From assembly GCF_029813115.1 (NCBI RefSeq), contig NZ_JAPZDS010000007.1:1-64000 (forward strand): DNA of 64,000 nt. Reading direction: 5' to 3'. Positions 54,534 to 63,385 of the stretch are shown in pieces (position 1 is the first letter of the stretch; every line of letters begins with the position of its first letter). Position numbers and translations under genes: made by a program. Under the pieces are notes generated by a model that had not been told where the DNA came from, ran no database searches, and was given only the letters and a program-made list of their open reading frames with translations. The DNA comes from Aureimonas sp. SK2. Its GTDB lineage: Bacteria > Pseudomonadota > Alphaproteobacteria > Rhizobiales > Rhizobiaceae.

Positions 54534-56075
54534 TCAGCGCGTCACGAAGCAGCTGCCGCCGGCCGATTTCAGGCTTTCGCACAAGGAGTTCGCCTCGCTT
54601 CTGGATGCCGTCGCCACGCGCACGCGGTAGTAGGTGCCCTTGCCGGGAATTTCCGCCGACTTGATGCCGAGGCTCCGACCGCCGATGACGCTGGAATAGC
54701 GCTTGCCGAGGTTCGACAGCGACTGCTGCGCCGCCTCCTGCGACGGCTGGGAGGCGATCTGCACGAAGAACGCGTCGGCGGGTGCCGGGGCTTCCTCCAG
54801 AGCCGCCACCTGCTGGGGCGCCGTCTCCGGAGCGGCGGCCGGCACCTCCACGGGGGCCGGAGCGGCGGCGGCTTCGACAGGCTGGGGAGCGGTCGAAGCG
54901 GTGGTGATCTCGGGCTGGTCCATGCCGAAGGGCATCTGCGGCGCGATGCCGGCGACGGGGTCGAGCGTCGCTGCATGCGCCTCCATAGAGGTCGCGGCCG
55001 TCAGCAGCGAGGTGCCGGCGGCGGGAACCTCGGTAGCGACCAGCGTGCCGTCGGGCCGAACGGAGAGCGTGCGCACCTTGCGCGGCTGCAGGGTGCCGTC
55101 GTCCGCCTTGGGCTTGGCCGCCTCGGCCGTCTCCTTGCCCGGAAGCGGAATCTGCTCGCCCACCTCGACGCCTGGGAGCGAATCGACGGGCGCATCGTCC
55201 TCGTCGGCGATGTCGATCGGCTCTTCCATGGCGGTCACCAGCGCCTCCTGCTTCGGCGGGGTCGCCGAGGAAACGCCCGACACCTTCTGGTACACGGCCT
55301 TGTTCTGGTTGGGGATCGTCTTGCCGCCGGGATCGACCGGCGCGATCTTGTAGGGCTCGGCGTCCGCCTTGATCAGCAGCGACCCGTCACCCGAGCTCCC
55401 CACGCCGCCGCCGCCGAGCAGCAGCGTCGAGGCGCCGGCCACGGCGACGATCGCCACCACGGCGACGCCACCCATCAGCATCACGCCGCGCAACCGCGAC
55501 GGCTTGCGAACGGGATAGTCGTCATAGGGCTCGTAGTGGCCCTCTGCATCCAGTTCGTCATCGAACATCTGCGCGAACGCCTCGTCGCGCTGCGTGGGCT
55601 GAGGCGTCGGATTGCGGATGGCGGCCAGCTCGCTGTTGATCAGCTCGTCGAAGTCGTCGAGCGTGATGGGCTGACGCGGCTCCAGTTCGAAATCGGAATC
55701 GCGGGCGGGCGCGAAGGACTGCGTCTCCGCCGGATTGGTGTTGCGCGGACGCGCGGGCATGCTGAGGCCGAGAAGCGCCTCTTCGATCTGCCGGTCGGCA
55801 TCGCCGCTGCCGCGGATGCCGCGCGGCAGCGACCCGGGCGCGGGAGCCGCAGCGGCGCGATCTCCGGCACCGACCTGAATCTGGGGCGCAGTGCCCTTCG
55901 GCTCGTAGGTGAAGCTCTCCCAGTCGTCGGAGCGGACTTCGACGGGCTCGAAGCCGCTATAGGGACCGGCCTGGGAGCGTGCGGGGGCCATGGGCGGATC
56001 GACGTGGCGGGCCACGTCGGAATAGCGATCGCCCTCGCCCGCGCTGCGACCGCCGAAACCCTTCGCGTCCTTCAT
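54534..56075 (-). CDS. SPOR domain-containing membrane protein
   Basis: The protein has about 513 residues from the ATG at 56075. The cytoplasmic amino-terminal region is long, acidic and low in complexity. One membrane helix (GVMLMGGVAVVAIVAVAGAS) lies near residue 205, followed by a proline/alanine-rich periplasmic linker and, at the end, a SPOR domain (AFFVQIASQPSQEAAQQSLS to GSCFVTR) that binds glycan strands lacking stem peptides at the division site. In this order between argS and nagZ it matches the SPOR gene of other alphaproteobacteria. An earlier start at 56108 is possible. Confidence 0.9.
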   Translation of the reverse strand: MKDAKGFGGRSAGEGDRYSDVARHVDPPMAPARSQAGPYSGFEPVEVRSDDWESFTYEPKGTAPQIQVGAGDRAAAAPAPGSLPRGIRGSGDADRQIEEALLGLSMPARPRNTNPAETQSFAPARDSDFELEPRQPITLDDFDELINSELAAIRNPTPQPTQRDEAFAQMFDDELDAEGHYEPYDDYPVRKPSRLRGVMLMGGVAVVAIVAVAGASTLLLGGGGVGSSGDGSLLIKADAEPYKIAPVDPGGKTIPNQNKAVYQKVSGVSSATPPKQEALVTAMEEPIDIADEDDAPVDSLPGVEVGEQIPLPGKETAEAAKPKADDGTLQPRKVRTLSVRPDGTLVATEVPAAGTSLLTAATSMEAHAATLDPVAGIAPQMPFGMDQPEITTASTAPQPVEAAAAPAPVEVPAAAPETAPQQVAALEEAPAPADAFFVQIASQPSQEAAQQSLSNLGKRYSSVIGGRSLGIKSAEIPGKGTYYRVRVATASRSEANSLCESLKSAGGSCFVTR

Positions 56076-56173
56076 GACCAGACCCCATTTTCGCAAGACG
56101 AGCCGCACACCCGGACCGTGCGATCGAACGAGGTCCGCCTCTAGGGCGCGAACTTGTTCAAAGCGTGGTCCGG

Positions 56174-57925
56174 TCAGCGCATCTCCTCGGGTGCCTGAAC
56201 CCCTACGAGACGCAGGCCGGAGGCGATGACGAAGGCCACGGCCTGCACCAGTCCGAGACGCGCTGCGCTTGTTTTCGCATCGTTAGCCTTAACGAAGCGT
56301 AACTCGGGGTGGTCCTTGCCCCGATTGTACTGGCCGTGGAACGCCGAAGCGAGGTCGTAGAGATAGAAGGCCAGCCGATGCGGCTCCTTGGCCTGCGAAG
56401 CGGCCTGGATCAGGCGCGGATACTCGGCCAGCTTGCGGATCAGCGCGAGTTCGCCCTCGTCGGTCAGGAGCGCCAAGGTCTCGGCGTCCACACCATCGAG
56501 GGCCGATGTGTCGATGCCCTCGCCCTCCGCCTGCCGCATGATCGAGCGGGCGCGGGCGTGCGCGTACTGGACGTAGAAGACCGGATTGTCCTTGGACTGC
56601 TCCGTCACCTTCTGGAAGTCGAAGTCAAGCGGCGCGTCGCTTTTGCGGAACAGCATCATGAAGCGCACGGGGTCGCGCCCAACCTCGTTCACGACGTCGG
56701 CGAGCGTGACGAACTCCCCTGCGCGCTTGGACATGCGCACCGGCTCGCCGTTGCGGAAGAGCTTGACGAGCTGGCACAGCACCACGTCGACATGCGCCTT
56801 GTCGCCGGCCACCGCCTTGGCGACGGCTTCCAGCCGCTTGACGTAGCCGCCATGGTCGGCGCCCAGCACATAGACCATCTCGTCGAAGCCGCGGGCGAAC
56901 TTGTCGGCGAAGTAGGCGACGTCGGCGGCGAAGTAGGTGTAGGTGCCGTCGGACTTCACCAGCGGCCGATCGACATCGTCGCCCACATCGGTGGAGCGCA
57001 GAAGCGTCTGCTCTCGGTCTTCCCAGTCCTCCGGAAGCTGGCCCTTGGGCGGCGGCAGGGTGCCCTGGTAGACGAAGCCCTTCTCGCGCAGGTCCTCGAC
57101 CGCCCGGGTGATCCGGCTCGGGTCGCCCTCGTGCAGCGTCTTCTCCGAGAAGAACACGTCCTGCACGATATCCAGCGCCTTCAGGTCGTCGCGGATCGAC
57201 ATCATCATGGCCGCGATCGCATAGGCCTTCACGGTCGGCAGCCATTCCGACTCGTCCTGGTCCAGGAACTCGCGGCCGTAGCGGATCGCGAGCGCGGCGC
57301 CGACGGTCTTGAGATAGTCGCCGGGATAGAGGCCGGCCGGAATCTCGCCGATCGTCTCGCCCAGCGCCTCGCGATAACGAAGGAAGGTCGAGCGCGCGAG
57401 CACCTCGATCTGGGCGCCCGCGTCGTTGATGTAGTATTCCTTCGAAACGTCGTTGCCGGCAAAGGCCATGACATTGGCGATGGCATCGCCCACGACCGCG
57501 CCCCGGCAATGGCCGACATGCAGCGGCCCGGTCGGATTGGCCGAGACGTATTCGACATTCACCTTATGACCGGTCGCCTCGCCCCGGCCATAGTCGAGGC
57601 CACGCGCCAGAAGGCCGTGCAGGTGCTGCGTCCAGAAGGCGGTCTTGAGCCGCAGGTTGATGAAGCCGGGGCCGGCGACCTCCACCGTCTCGACGTCTGC
57701 ATCCTCGCGCAGCGCCTCGGCGAAGGCGTCAGCCAGCTCGCGCGGCTTGGCGCCGAGCGGCTTTGCCAGAACCATGGCGGCATTGGTCGACAGGTCTCCG
57801 TGCGACGGGTCGCGCGGCGGCTCGACGCCGATGCGCGACAGATCCGCATCCGCCGTTCCGCGAGCGCGCAGAACCGCTTCGACCCGTTCCCGAATGCGCT
57901 GCTCGAAGTCGGCGAAGATGTTCAT
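56174..57925 (-). CDS. argS: Arginine--tRNA ligase
   Basis: Class I synthetase, 583 residues from the ATG at 57925 ([10 protein letters not shown]). It has the amino-terminal Add1 domain, the HIGH-type motif in [20 protein letters not shown] (HVGH), a KMSKS-type MSKRAG, and the anticodon-binding domain with a DALR-type carboxy terminus. The upstream in-frame sequence is arginine/serine-rich and not part of the enzyme. It heads the argS-SPOR-nagZ cluster and follows dgt. Confidence 0.97.
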   Translation of the reverse strand: MNIFADFEQRIRERVEAVLRARGTADADLSRIGVEPPRDPSHGDLSTNAAMVLAKPLGAKPRELADAFAEALREDADVETVEVAGPGFINLRLKTAFWTQHLHGLLARGLDYGRGEATGHKVNVEYVSANPTGPLHVGHCRGAVVGDAIANVMAFAGNDVSKEYYINDAGAQIEVLARSTFLRYREALGETIGEIPAGLYPGDYLKTVGAALAIRYGREFLDQDESEWLPTVKAYAIAAMMMSIRDDLKALDIVQDVFFSEKTLHEGDPSRITRAVEDLREKGFVYQGTLPPPKGQLPEDWEDREQTLLRSTDVGDDVDRPLVKSDGTYTYFAADVAYFADKFARGFDEMVYVLGADHGGYVKRLEAVAKAVAGDKAHVDVVLCQLVKLFRNGEPVRMSKRAGEFVTLADVVNEVGRDPVRFMMLFRKSDAPLDFDFQKVTEQSKDNPVFYVQYAHARARSIMRQAEGEGIDTSALDGVDAETLALLTDEGELALIRKLAEYPRLIQAASQAKEPHRLAFYLYDLASAFHGQYNRGKDHPELRFVKANDAKTSAARLGLVQAVAFVIASGLRLVGVQAPEEMR

Positions 57926-58013
57926 CAGATATGTCCGGCTCTGGCGAGAACGGGCGCTTGCGCCGCGCCGCGCGCTGGAATGGGCGGCCCGAAGGCCCTT
58001 GCGAGCGGCGGCG

Positions 58014-59228
58014 CTAGCGCAAATCGGGCGTAGCGTCAAACAATCGGCGGTGCTCGGCGAGCGCGAAACTGTCGGTCATTCCCGAGAGATAGTCCCCGAC
58101 ATGCCGCACCAGCCGCTCCGGCGGAAGGCCGATGGCCTTCTCGGCCCAGCCGTCGGGAAGAAGGCTCGGCGTTTCCACGAACCGGTCGAACAGGGCCTCC
58201 ACGACCCGTTCCGCCTGCTCCATCGCCCCGAACACCTTGGGGTTGCGATAGACCCGCCGGAACAGGAAGGCACGGGTCTGCGCCACCTGCTCGCGCATCG
58301 GGCCGGAGAAATCGACGATCGTCCGGGAAGCGGCGCGCACGTCCTCGGCACTGCCGATTCCGTCCGCGTCGAGACGCGCCAGCGTCGTGGCGATCACGTC
58401 CTCGACCATGCGCGTGATGTGCCGCCGCATGATCTCGTGGCCGGTGCGCACCGGGTCGAGACCGGGATGCCGGGCGCGCACCTCGCGCAGGATGTCGCCG
58501 GCCAGTTCGAGTTGCTCGAGGTCGTCCAGCGCGATCAGTCCGGCGCGCAACCCGTCGTCCAGGTCGTGGGTGTTGTAGGCGATGTCGTCAGAGATCGCAG
58601 CGGCTTGCGCCTCGAGGCTCGCAAATCGGTCGAGCGCCAGGGGGAAGCGCGCGTCGAAGGCGGCGATCTGCGGCGGGACGGGATGGGGCGACGGCGCGTT
58701 CGGCCCCGTCAGCGGCCCGTTGTGCTTCACGAGCCCTTCCAGCGTCTCGAAGGTGAGGTTCAGCCCGTCGAACTCGGCATAGCGCCGCTCCAGCGCGGTG
58801 ACGATCCGCAGCGACTGCGCGTTGTGGTCGAAGCCGCCGAAGGCCTCGAGCTTGCGGTCGAGCGCGCGTTCCCCGGCATGGCCGAAGGGCGTGTGGCCGA
58901 AGTCGTGGACGAGCGCGACGGCTTCGGTCAAATCCTCGTCCAGCCGCAGCGCGCGGGCGAAGGCGCGGGCGATCTGCGAGACCTCGATCGTGTGGGTCAG
59001 GCGTGTGCGGTAGTGGTCGCCCTCGTAGGCGACGAAGACCTGCGTCTTGTGCTTGAGGCGCCGAAAGGCGGTGGAATGGACGATGCGGTCGCGGTCGCGC
59101 TGGAAGGGCGTGCGGGTGCGGCTGTCCGGCTCGGGAAACAGCCGCCCGCGCGACTCCTCGGCATGGACGGCGAAGGACGCCAGCCCGTCATGGCCCGTCC
59201 CGATGCGATGCTCCGTCCAGTCCGACAT
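58014..59228 (-). CDS. dgt: Deoxyguanosinetriphosphate triphosphohydrolase-like protein
   Basis: HD-domain dNTPase, about 404 residues. The metal site is formed by H in [15 protein letters not shown], the HD pair in [16 protein letters not shown] and D in [18 protein letters not shown]. It releases triphosphate from dNTPs. I use the ATG at 59228 ([10 protein letters not shown]), the common alphaproteobacterial length; a start at 59276 would add 16 residues. The gene is divergent from erpA (110 bp). Confidence 0.93.
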   Translation of the reverse strand: MSDWTEHRIGTGHDGLASFAVHAEESRGRLFPEPDSRTRTPFQRDRDRIVHSTAFRRLKHKTQVFVAYEGDHYRTRLTHTIEVSQIARAFARALRLDEDLTEAVALVHDFGHTPFGHAGERALDRKLEAFGGFDHNAQSLRIVTALERRYAEFDGLNLTFETLEGLVKHNGPLTGPNAPSPHPVPPQIAAFDARFPLALDRFASLEAQAAAISDDIAYNTHDLDDGLRAGLIALDDLEQLELAGDILREVRARHPGLDPVRTGHEIMRRHITRMVEDVIATTLARLDADGIGSAEDVRAASRTIVDFSGPMREQVAQTRAFLFRRVYRNPKVFGAMEQAERVVEALFDRFVETPSLLPDGWAEKAIGLPPERLVRHVGDYLSGMTDSFALAEHRRLFDATPDLR

Positions 59229-59338
59229 GCGGCCCCGTGCTTTCGGGCGAGATTGACCCTCCCCGTTCGCGTCCATACCTTAGAGGCACGACCCCAACAA
59301 CAAGAGGCCGAAGCGCGCCAAGCGGTTTCGGATCAGCC

Positions 59339-59680
59339 ATGAGCGACACGCTCGCCACCAACATCACCGTGTCCGACGCGGCTGCCCGCCGGATCAAGGC
59401 GATCCTCGCCAGGAGCCAGTCCGACAACGCGCTGCGCATCTCCGTGGAAGGCGGCGGCTGCTCGGGCTTCTCCTACAAGTTCGACCTCACCCACGAGACC
59501 GAGAGCGACGACCTCGTGATCGAGAAGGACGGCGCGCGCGTTCTCGTGGACCAGACCTCGCTCGCCTATCTCGACGGCTCGGTGGTCGATTTCGTCGACG
59601 ACCTGATGGGCCAGTCGTTCCAGATCCGCAACCCGAACGCTACCGCTTCCTGCGGCTGTGGAACCTCCTTCGCGATTTGA
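59339..59680 (+). CDS. erpA: Iron-sulfur cluster insertion protein ErpA
   Basis: A-type carrier of 113 residues that delivers iron-sulfur clusters to target proteins. The three conserved cysteines are in EGGGCSGFSY and SCGCGTSF. It starts at the ATG at 59339 (MSDTLATNITVSDAAARRIK); the longer upstream frame is not part of the family. xth follows in the same direction after 20 bp, and dgt is divergent, a common alphaproteobacterial arrangement. Confidence 0.94.
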   Translation: MSDTLATNITVSDAAARRIKAILARSQSDNALRISVEGGGCSGFSYKFDLTHETESDDLVIEKDGARVLVDQTSLAYLDGSVVDFVDDLMGQSFQIRNPNATASCGCGTSFAI

Positions 59681-59700
59681 CAGGGACGGGAGCGGAGGGC

Positions 59701-60531
59701 ATGGCCTCCGCGACCCTTCTGCGTTCGGACAAGCCCATGCTGCTCGCCACCTGGAACATCAACGGCGTCAAGGCCCGGTTCGACACGCTCCTCGCTTGGC
59801 TCGACGAGCGCCAGCCCGACATCGTCGGCCTGCAGGAGATCAAGAGCGTCGACGAGGGGTTCCCGCGCGCCGAACTCGAATCGCGCGGCTGGCATGTCGA
59901 GACCCACGGCCAGAAGGGCTTCAACGGCGTCGCGCTGCTGTCGCGCACGCCGCCGGTCGCAGTCGAGCGCGGCCTTCCCGGTGACGACGCCGACGAGCAG
60001 GCTCGCTTCATCGAGGGCACCTGGGAAATCGGGGCCAAGCGGCTGCGGTTCGCCTCGCTCTACCTGCCGAACGGCAATCCGATCGGCACGAAGAAGTTCA
60101 CCTACAAGCTGGCCTGGATGAAGCGGCTGGAGGCCCATGCGCGCCGGGCTCTCGCCGCCGAACTGCCTTTCGTCCTCGCCGGGGACTACAACGTCATTCC
60201 GCAGCCAGAGGACGTGAAGAACCCGGCCGCCTGGACGGAGGACGCCCTCTTCCAGCCGGAGAGCCGCGAGGCCTATCGGCGCCTTCTCAACCTCGGCCTG
60301 ACGGACGCGCTACGCGCTTCGACCGACGCCGCCGGAACCTTCACGTTCTGGGATTACCAGGCGGGCGCTTGGCAGAAGAACAACGGCATCCGGATCGACC
60401 ACGTGGTCCTCTCGCCCGAAGCGGCGGCGGCCCTCCGGTCGGTCTCGATCGACAAGCATGTGCGCGGCTGGGAGAAGCCGTCGGACCACGTTCCGGTGGT
60501 CGTGCAGATCGATCCGGCGGCGCTGCGATAG
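59701..60531 (+). CDS. xth: Exodeoxyribonuclease III
   Basis: AP endonuclease/3'-5' exonuclease of the XthA family, 276 residues. LATWNINGVKARFD, VGLQEIKSVDEGF (metal-binding glutamate), LAGDYNVIPQPEDV and GWEKPSDHVPVVV (catalytic Asp-His) are in order. The ATG at 59701 has a GGGAGCGGAGG site; starting at MLLATWNING (59737) is possible and would drop twelve residues. It is in one unit with erpA and ends 7 bp before the stop of the converging exoR gene. Confidence 0.95.
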   Translation: MASATLLRSDKPMLLATWNINGVKARFDTLLAWLDERQPDIVGLQEIKSVDEGFPRAELESRGWHVETHGQKGFNGVALLSRTPPVAVERGLPGDDADEQARFIEGTWEIGAKRLRFASLYLPNGNPIGTKKFTYKLAWMKRLEAHARRALAAELPFVLAGDYNVIPQPEDVKNPAAWTEDALFQPESREAYRRLLNLGLTDALRASTDAAGTFTFWDYQAGAWQKNNGIRIDHVVLSPEAAAALRSVSIDKHVRGWEKPSDHVPVVVQIDPAALR

Positions 60532-60538
60532 CGACGCC

Positions 60539-61363
60539 TCACTTCGCCGGATCGGCGCTTGCGGCAAAGGCGATGGCCGTCTTGCGGTCGTCCTCCGAGG
60601 ACAGCGAGAACGCCTCCTCCTGAAGCGGGCGGATCCACTCGCGGTCCTTCGGCGTCGCGACCTTGTAGGCGCGCGTCAGCATGGCCAACCCGCGCGCCGG
60701 TTCGGCCCGCATCGAGATCGCCTCGCCGTCGAAGATCAGATAGCCGAGCAGCGCTTCGGCCTTGGCATAGCCCTTGTGCGCCGACAGCTTGAGCCAGCGC
60801 GCCGCCTGGCGCGGATTGGCCCGGCCGCCCTCGCCCGCCAGCAGCATGCGACCCAGCTCGAACTGAGCGCGGGCGTCGCCGAAATAGGTGGCGGCGTGCG
60901 TGTAGAGCTGGCGCGCCTGCGCCGCGTCCGCCTTCACCGGCGTTCCCGAAATGCCGGAGCGCACGTATTCGGCGAGCGCCAGGACGGCGCTGACGACATA
61001 GGGTGCGTTGGGCGAGGACGCCGTGTCGTCCTCCTGGTCGCGCACGATCTGCTCGAACATCTTGAAGGCTTCGAAGTCGTTCTCGACCACCCCGTCGCCG
61101 GCCGCATACATCTGGCCGAGCTTCCAGCGCGCGCCGGCATGGCCGAGCTCGGCGGCATGCTGGAGGGCGTCGATGGCCGCCGCCGTCTCGCCGCGCTTGT
61201 AGGCGGCAAAGCCGAGCGAGAAGACGTCGCGCGGGCTGGACGGCTTGGCGAGAACGGGATTCGATGTCGGATCGAGGGCCAGCGCGGGCGCGGCGACTGA
61301 CAGAAGCGACGCCAGCAGGAGCCGGCCGACGGTCCTAGAGCGAACGATCGTCATGCGTCGCAT
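60539..61363 (-). CDS. exoR: Exopolysaccharide regulator ExoR (periplasmic Sel1-repeat protein)
   Basis: The 274-residue protein has a signal peptide (VGRLLLASLLSVAAPALALD). Several Sel1-like repeats follow: ALQHAAELGHAGARWKLGQM then YAAGDGVVENDFEAFKMFEQ, later FGDARAQFELGRMLLAGEGG. The end region RGLAMLTRAYKVATPKDREW followed by IRPLQEEAFSLSSEDDRK matches ExoR of Sinorhizobium and Agrobacterium. ExoR holds the ExoS-ChvI two-component system inactive in the periplasm; its loss raises exopolysaccharide and lowers motility. It is monocistronic and converges on xth. A second ATG three codons later (61354) is an alternative start. Confidence 0.85.
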   Translation of the reverse strand: MRRMTIVRSRTVGRLLLASLLSVAAPALALDPTSNPVLAKPSSPRDVFSLGFAAYKRGETAAAIDALQHAAELGHAGARWKLGQMYAAGDGVVENDFEAFKMFEQIVRDQEDDTASSPNAPYVVSAVLALAEYVRSGISGTPVKADAAQARQLYTHAATYFGDARAQFELGRMLLAGEGGRANPRQAARWLKLSAHKGYAKAEALLGYLIFDGEAISMRAEPARGLAMLTRAYKVATPKDREWIRPLQEEAFSLSSEDDRKTAIAFAASADPAK

Positions 61364-61656
61364 CGGAAACGAGGGAGAGACGGCGAACCAACGCGGAGCG
61401 GCCGGTCAAACGGCCCGAGGCCGTCGCGGCCCCGCTGCCATCGGATTGTGTCTTCATGGTCCGTCCCCCCACATCGGGTTTCGGAAAAACAGCTCGCGCC
61501 ATCATGCCCTGCGAATTCCGTCCCCGTGCTTCGAGATCGTGGGTGGTCCGCCTTTATGGCGGCAGCACGGCATTCGTCCCCCACCCCACTTATAGGCGAT
61601 GCTTGCCTGCAATAGTGTTGCCGCCGCTCCACAGTTTCGGGAAGCTTGGACGCGGA
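61364..61656. other. Intergenic region upstream of exoR
   Basis: About 290 bases with no gene I can support. It should contain the leftward exoR promoter. A 40-codon frame at 61335-61457 (minus strand, starting MKTQSDGSGAATASG) has a G-run upstream and overlaps the exoR start out of frame, but its composition is not clearly coding. Confidence 0.4.
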
Positions 61657-61686
61657 AACGAAAACGCCGGCCCGAAGGCCGGCGTT
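61657..61686 (-). terminator. Intrinsic terminator downstream of the FadL-type gene
   Basis: On the minus strand, AACGCCGGCC pairs with GGCCGGCGTT around a short loop and runs into TTTCGTTT. It lies about 25 bp after the stop of the outer-membrane protein gene. Confidence 0.85.
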
Positions 61687-61710
61687 GGAGGTCGAACGAT
61701 ATGCGCTGGT

Positions 61711-63063
61711 TCAGAACGAGAGCTTGAGCGACGCGTTCACGGCGTAGACCCAGTCGTCGCCGACCGAGCCGTCGAACACGGCGCCGCTGGTCCGGCGCTG
61801 CTCGCCGTCCGTCCAGTAGCCGACGAGGCCGCCGACGCGGAGTTCGGCCCAGTCGGTGTTCTTGAGCGCGAGACCGCCGGACAGCGTGTAGAGGTCGGTA
61901 TAGGTCGTCTCGGCGCCCGTCGAGACGCCGCTGTCGTAGCCGATCGAGATGCTGCCCGAGACGTTCTCGTTGAAGGCGCGGCCGATGCCGATCGTGGCCG
62001 TATAGCCATCGTCCCAGTAGTAGGGGCTGACGTTGGAGTTGCCGGCAACCGTGGTCACGACCGCGCGGTTGGTGCTCCAGTCCGTCCAGCGGAAGGAAGC
62101 GAGGAGCAGCGTGCCCTCGGCGATGCCCGTCTGGGCGTTGATGTAGAGACTCTGCGGGCTGGTCGCCGTGTTCTGGAAGGCCGGCAGGTTGCTCCCCAGA
62201 ACGGTGCCGGCGGTGGGCAGGGCCGAGACCAGCGATGCGGGAACGTTGATGCCGCGCTGCGCCAGGAAGGCGGCCGCGGTCGGGATCGACAGCTGGCGCC
62301 CGTCGGCGAGCTGCACAAAGGCGTTGTTCGAAGCCACCAGCGTGCCGGTGCCCGTGATGTTGTCGTGCTCGACCTCCGACCGGTAGAGCACCTGCGCGCG
62401 CAGGGCGATCTCGGGGATCTCGAAGGCCGCACCGATGCGGAAGCCGGCGGCAAACCCCTCGCTGGTGTCGGCCGTGAGCGCGACCGGCAGCAGGAGCTGA
62501 CCACCCAGCGCGCCGAGCGCGCCCTGGAGGGCGGCCGGCAGCGTCGGGCCGAGGTTGCGGGTCGCAAGGCTCGTGCCGTTGAAGTTGAAGTCCTCGCCGA
62601 AGACACCGCCGAGCAGGCTGAAGCGCATGCCGTTGGTGGAGTAGCTTATGCGGCAGGTGCCGCTGATCTCGTCCGAGTCGACCTTGAGATCGCGGACACG
62701 CGGCCCGCCCGGAAAGGCCGCCGGCTGGGCGCCGCCCGGAAGCGACCGGTAGTCACCCTCGGCCGCGAAGGCCTCGACATAGTTGCCGACGCAGGCGACC
62801 GTATCGTTGCCGAGCTTCAGCGCGGCGCTCGGGATCATGTAGGTGCCGGTATAGGTGCCGAAGTCGCCCGACACGCCCTCGACCCGATCGAAGCCGCGCT
62901 GCGGGTTGACGTAGGTGAAGCCGAGACGCGTGCTGAACGGAGCTGCCTCGTAGAGGACGTCCGTATCGGCCGTGCCGCGCTGGAAGCCACCGGCCTGAGC
63001 CGCGCCGACACCCATCAGCACCAGGAAAGTCGTCTGCGCCAGCCGCGTCTTGAAACCCGTCAT
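61711..63063 (-). CDS. OmpP1/FadL-family outer membrane transport protein
   Basis: The protein has 450 residues with a signal peptide (TTFLVLMGVGAAQA). The rest is rich in alternating hydrophobic strands and ends in LKLSF with a terminal phenylalanine, the barrel-assembly signal of outer-membrane proteins. FRIGAAFEIPEIALRAQVLY and SFRWTDWSTN are typical of FadL-like barrels, which let long-chain fatty acids or other hydrophobic compounds cross the outer membrane. FadL-type genes commonly lie next to valS in rhizobia. It starts at the ATG at 63063 behind GGGGGGAAC. Confidence 0.88.
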   Translation of the reverse strand: MTGFKTRLAQTTFLVLMGVGAAQAGGFQRGTADTDVLYEAAPFSTRLGFTYVNPQRGFDRVEGVSGDFGTYTGTYMIPSAALKLGNDTVACVGNYVEAFAAEGDYRSLPGGAQPAAFPGGPRVRDLKVDSDEISGTCRISYSTNGMRFSLLGGVFGEDFNFNGTSLATRNLGPTLPAALQGALGALGGQLLLPVALTADTSEGFAAGFRIGAAFEIPEIALRAQVLYRSEVEHDNITGTGTLVASNNAFVQLADGRQLSIPTAAAFLAQRGINVPASLVSALPTAGTVLGSNLPAFQNTATSPQSLYINAQTGIAEGTLLLASFRWTDWSTNRAVVTTVAGNSNVSPYYWDDGYTATIGIGRAFNENVSGSISIGYDSGVSTGAETTYTDLYTLSGGLALKNTDWAELRVGGLVGYWTDGEQRRTSGAVFDGSVGDDWVYAVNASLKLSF

Positions 63064-63385
63064 GTTCCCCCCGGACACATAGTCGTTCTGCGGGTGCCCG
63101 CACCCTTGTGACCGAACCGTGTCATGTCGCGGCGGCGTTGGGAATATGGGTCACAACACGGCGACAGGTTGGCGAAAGAAGGATTTCGACGGTGAAAACG
63201 ATCACCCGATACGGCAGGAAAGCGCGCTAACCCAAATATATATAATATGAATTCTCTTCGGCTCCTGAGCCGCAACTAGCTCTCGCCGAACTCTCGGACC
63301 TGACCGCCAAGTCTTCCGTAAACGGAAGAAGTCCACGACCGTTGCCGGAACGCTACAGCGTCCGGCAACGGTCGCGGCGACCTCG
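63064..63385. other. Intergenic region between valS and the FadL-type gene
   Basis: This region of about 320 bases has no gene. It has an AT-only run (63234-63248, ATATATATAATAT core) that stands out in this GC-rich DNA and may be part of the leftward promoter of the FadL-type gene, about 170 bp from its start. Near valS are two hairpins: CTTCCGT / ACGGAAG at 63313-63328, and the long inverted repeat listed separately. Confidence 0.5.
63336..63374 (-). repeat. Long inverted repeat downstream of valS
   Basis: CGACCGTTGCCGG + ACGCT arms (13 bp, a one-base bulge, then 5 bp) surround a tiny loop 12 bp after the valS stop. No T-run follows on the minus strand, so it is not a standard intrinsic terminator; it may stabilise the valS mRNA end. 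Confidence 0.6.

Noticed and set aside
61335-61457. 40-codon frame overlapping the exoR start
   Set aside because: Its composition looks random and the overlap is out of frame; only a G-run precedes its ATG. Without conservation data I do not call it a gene.
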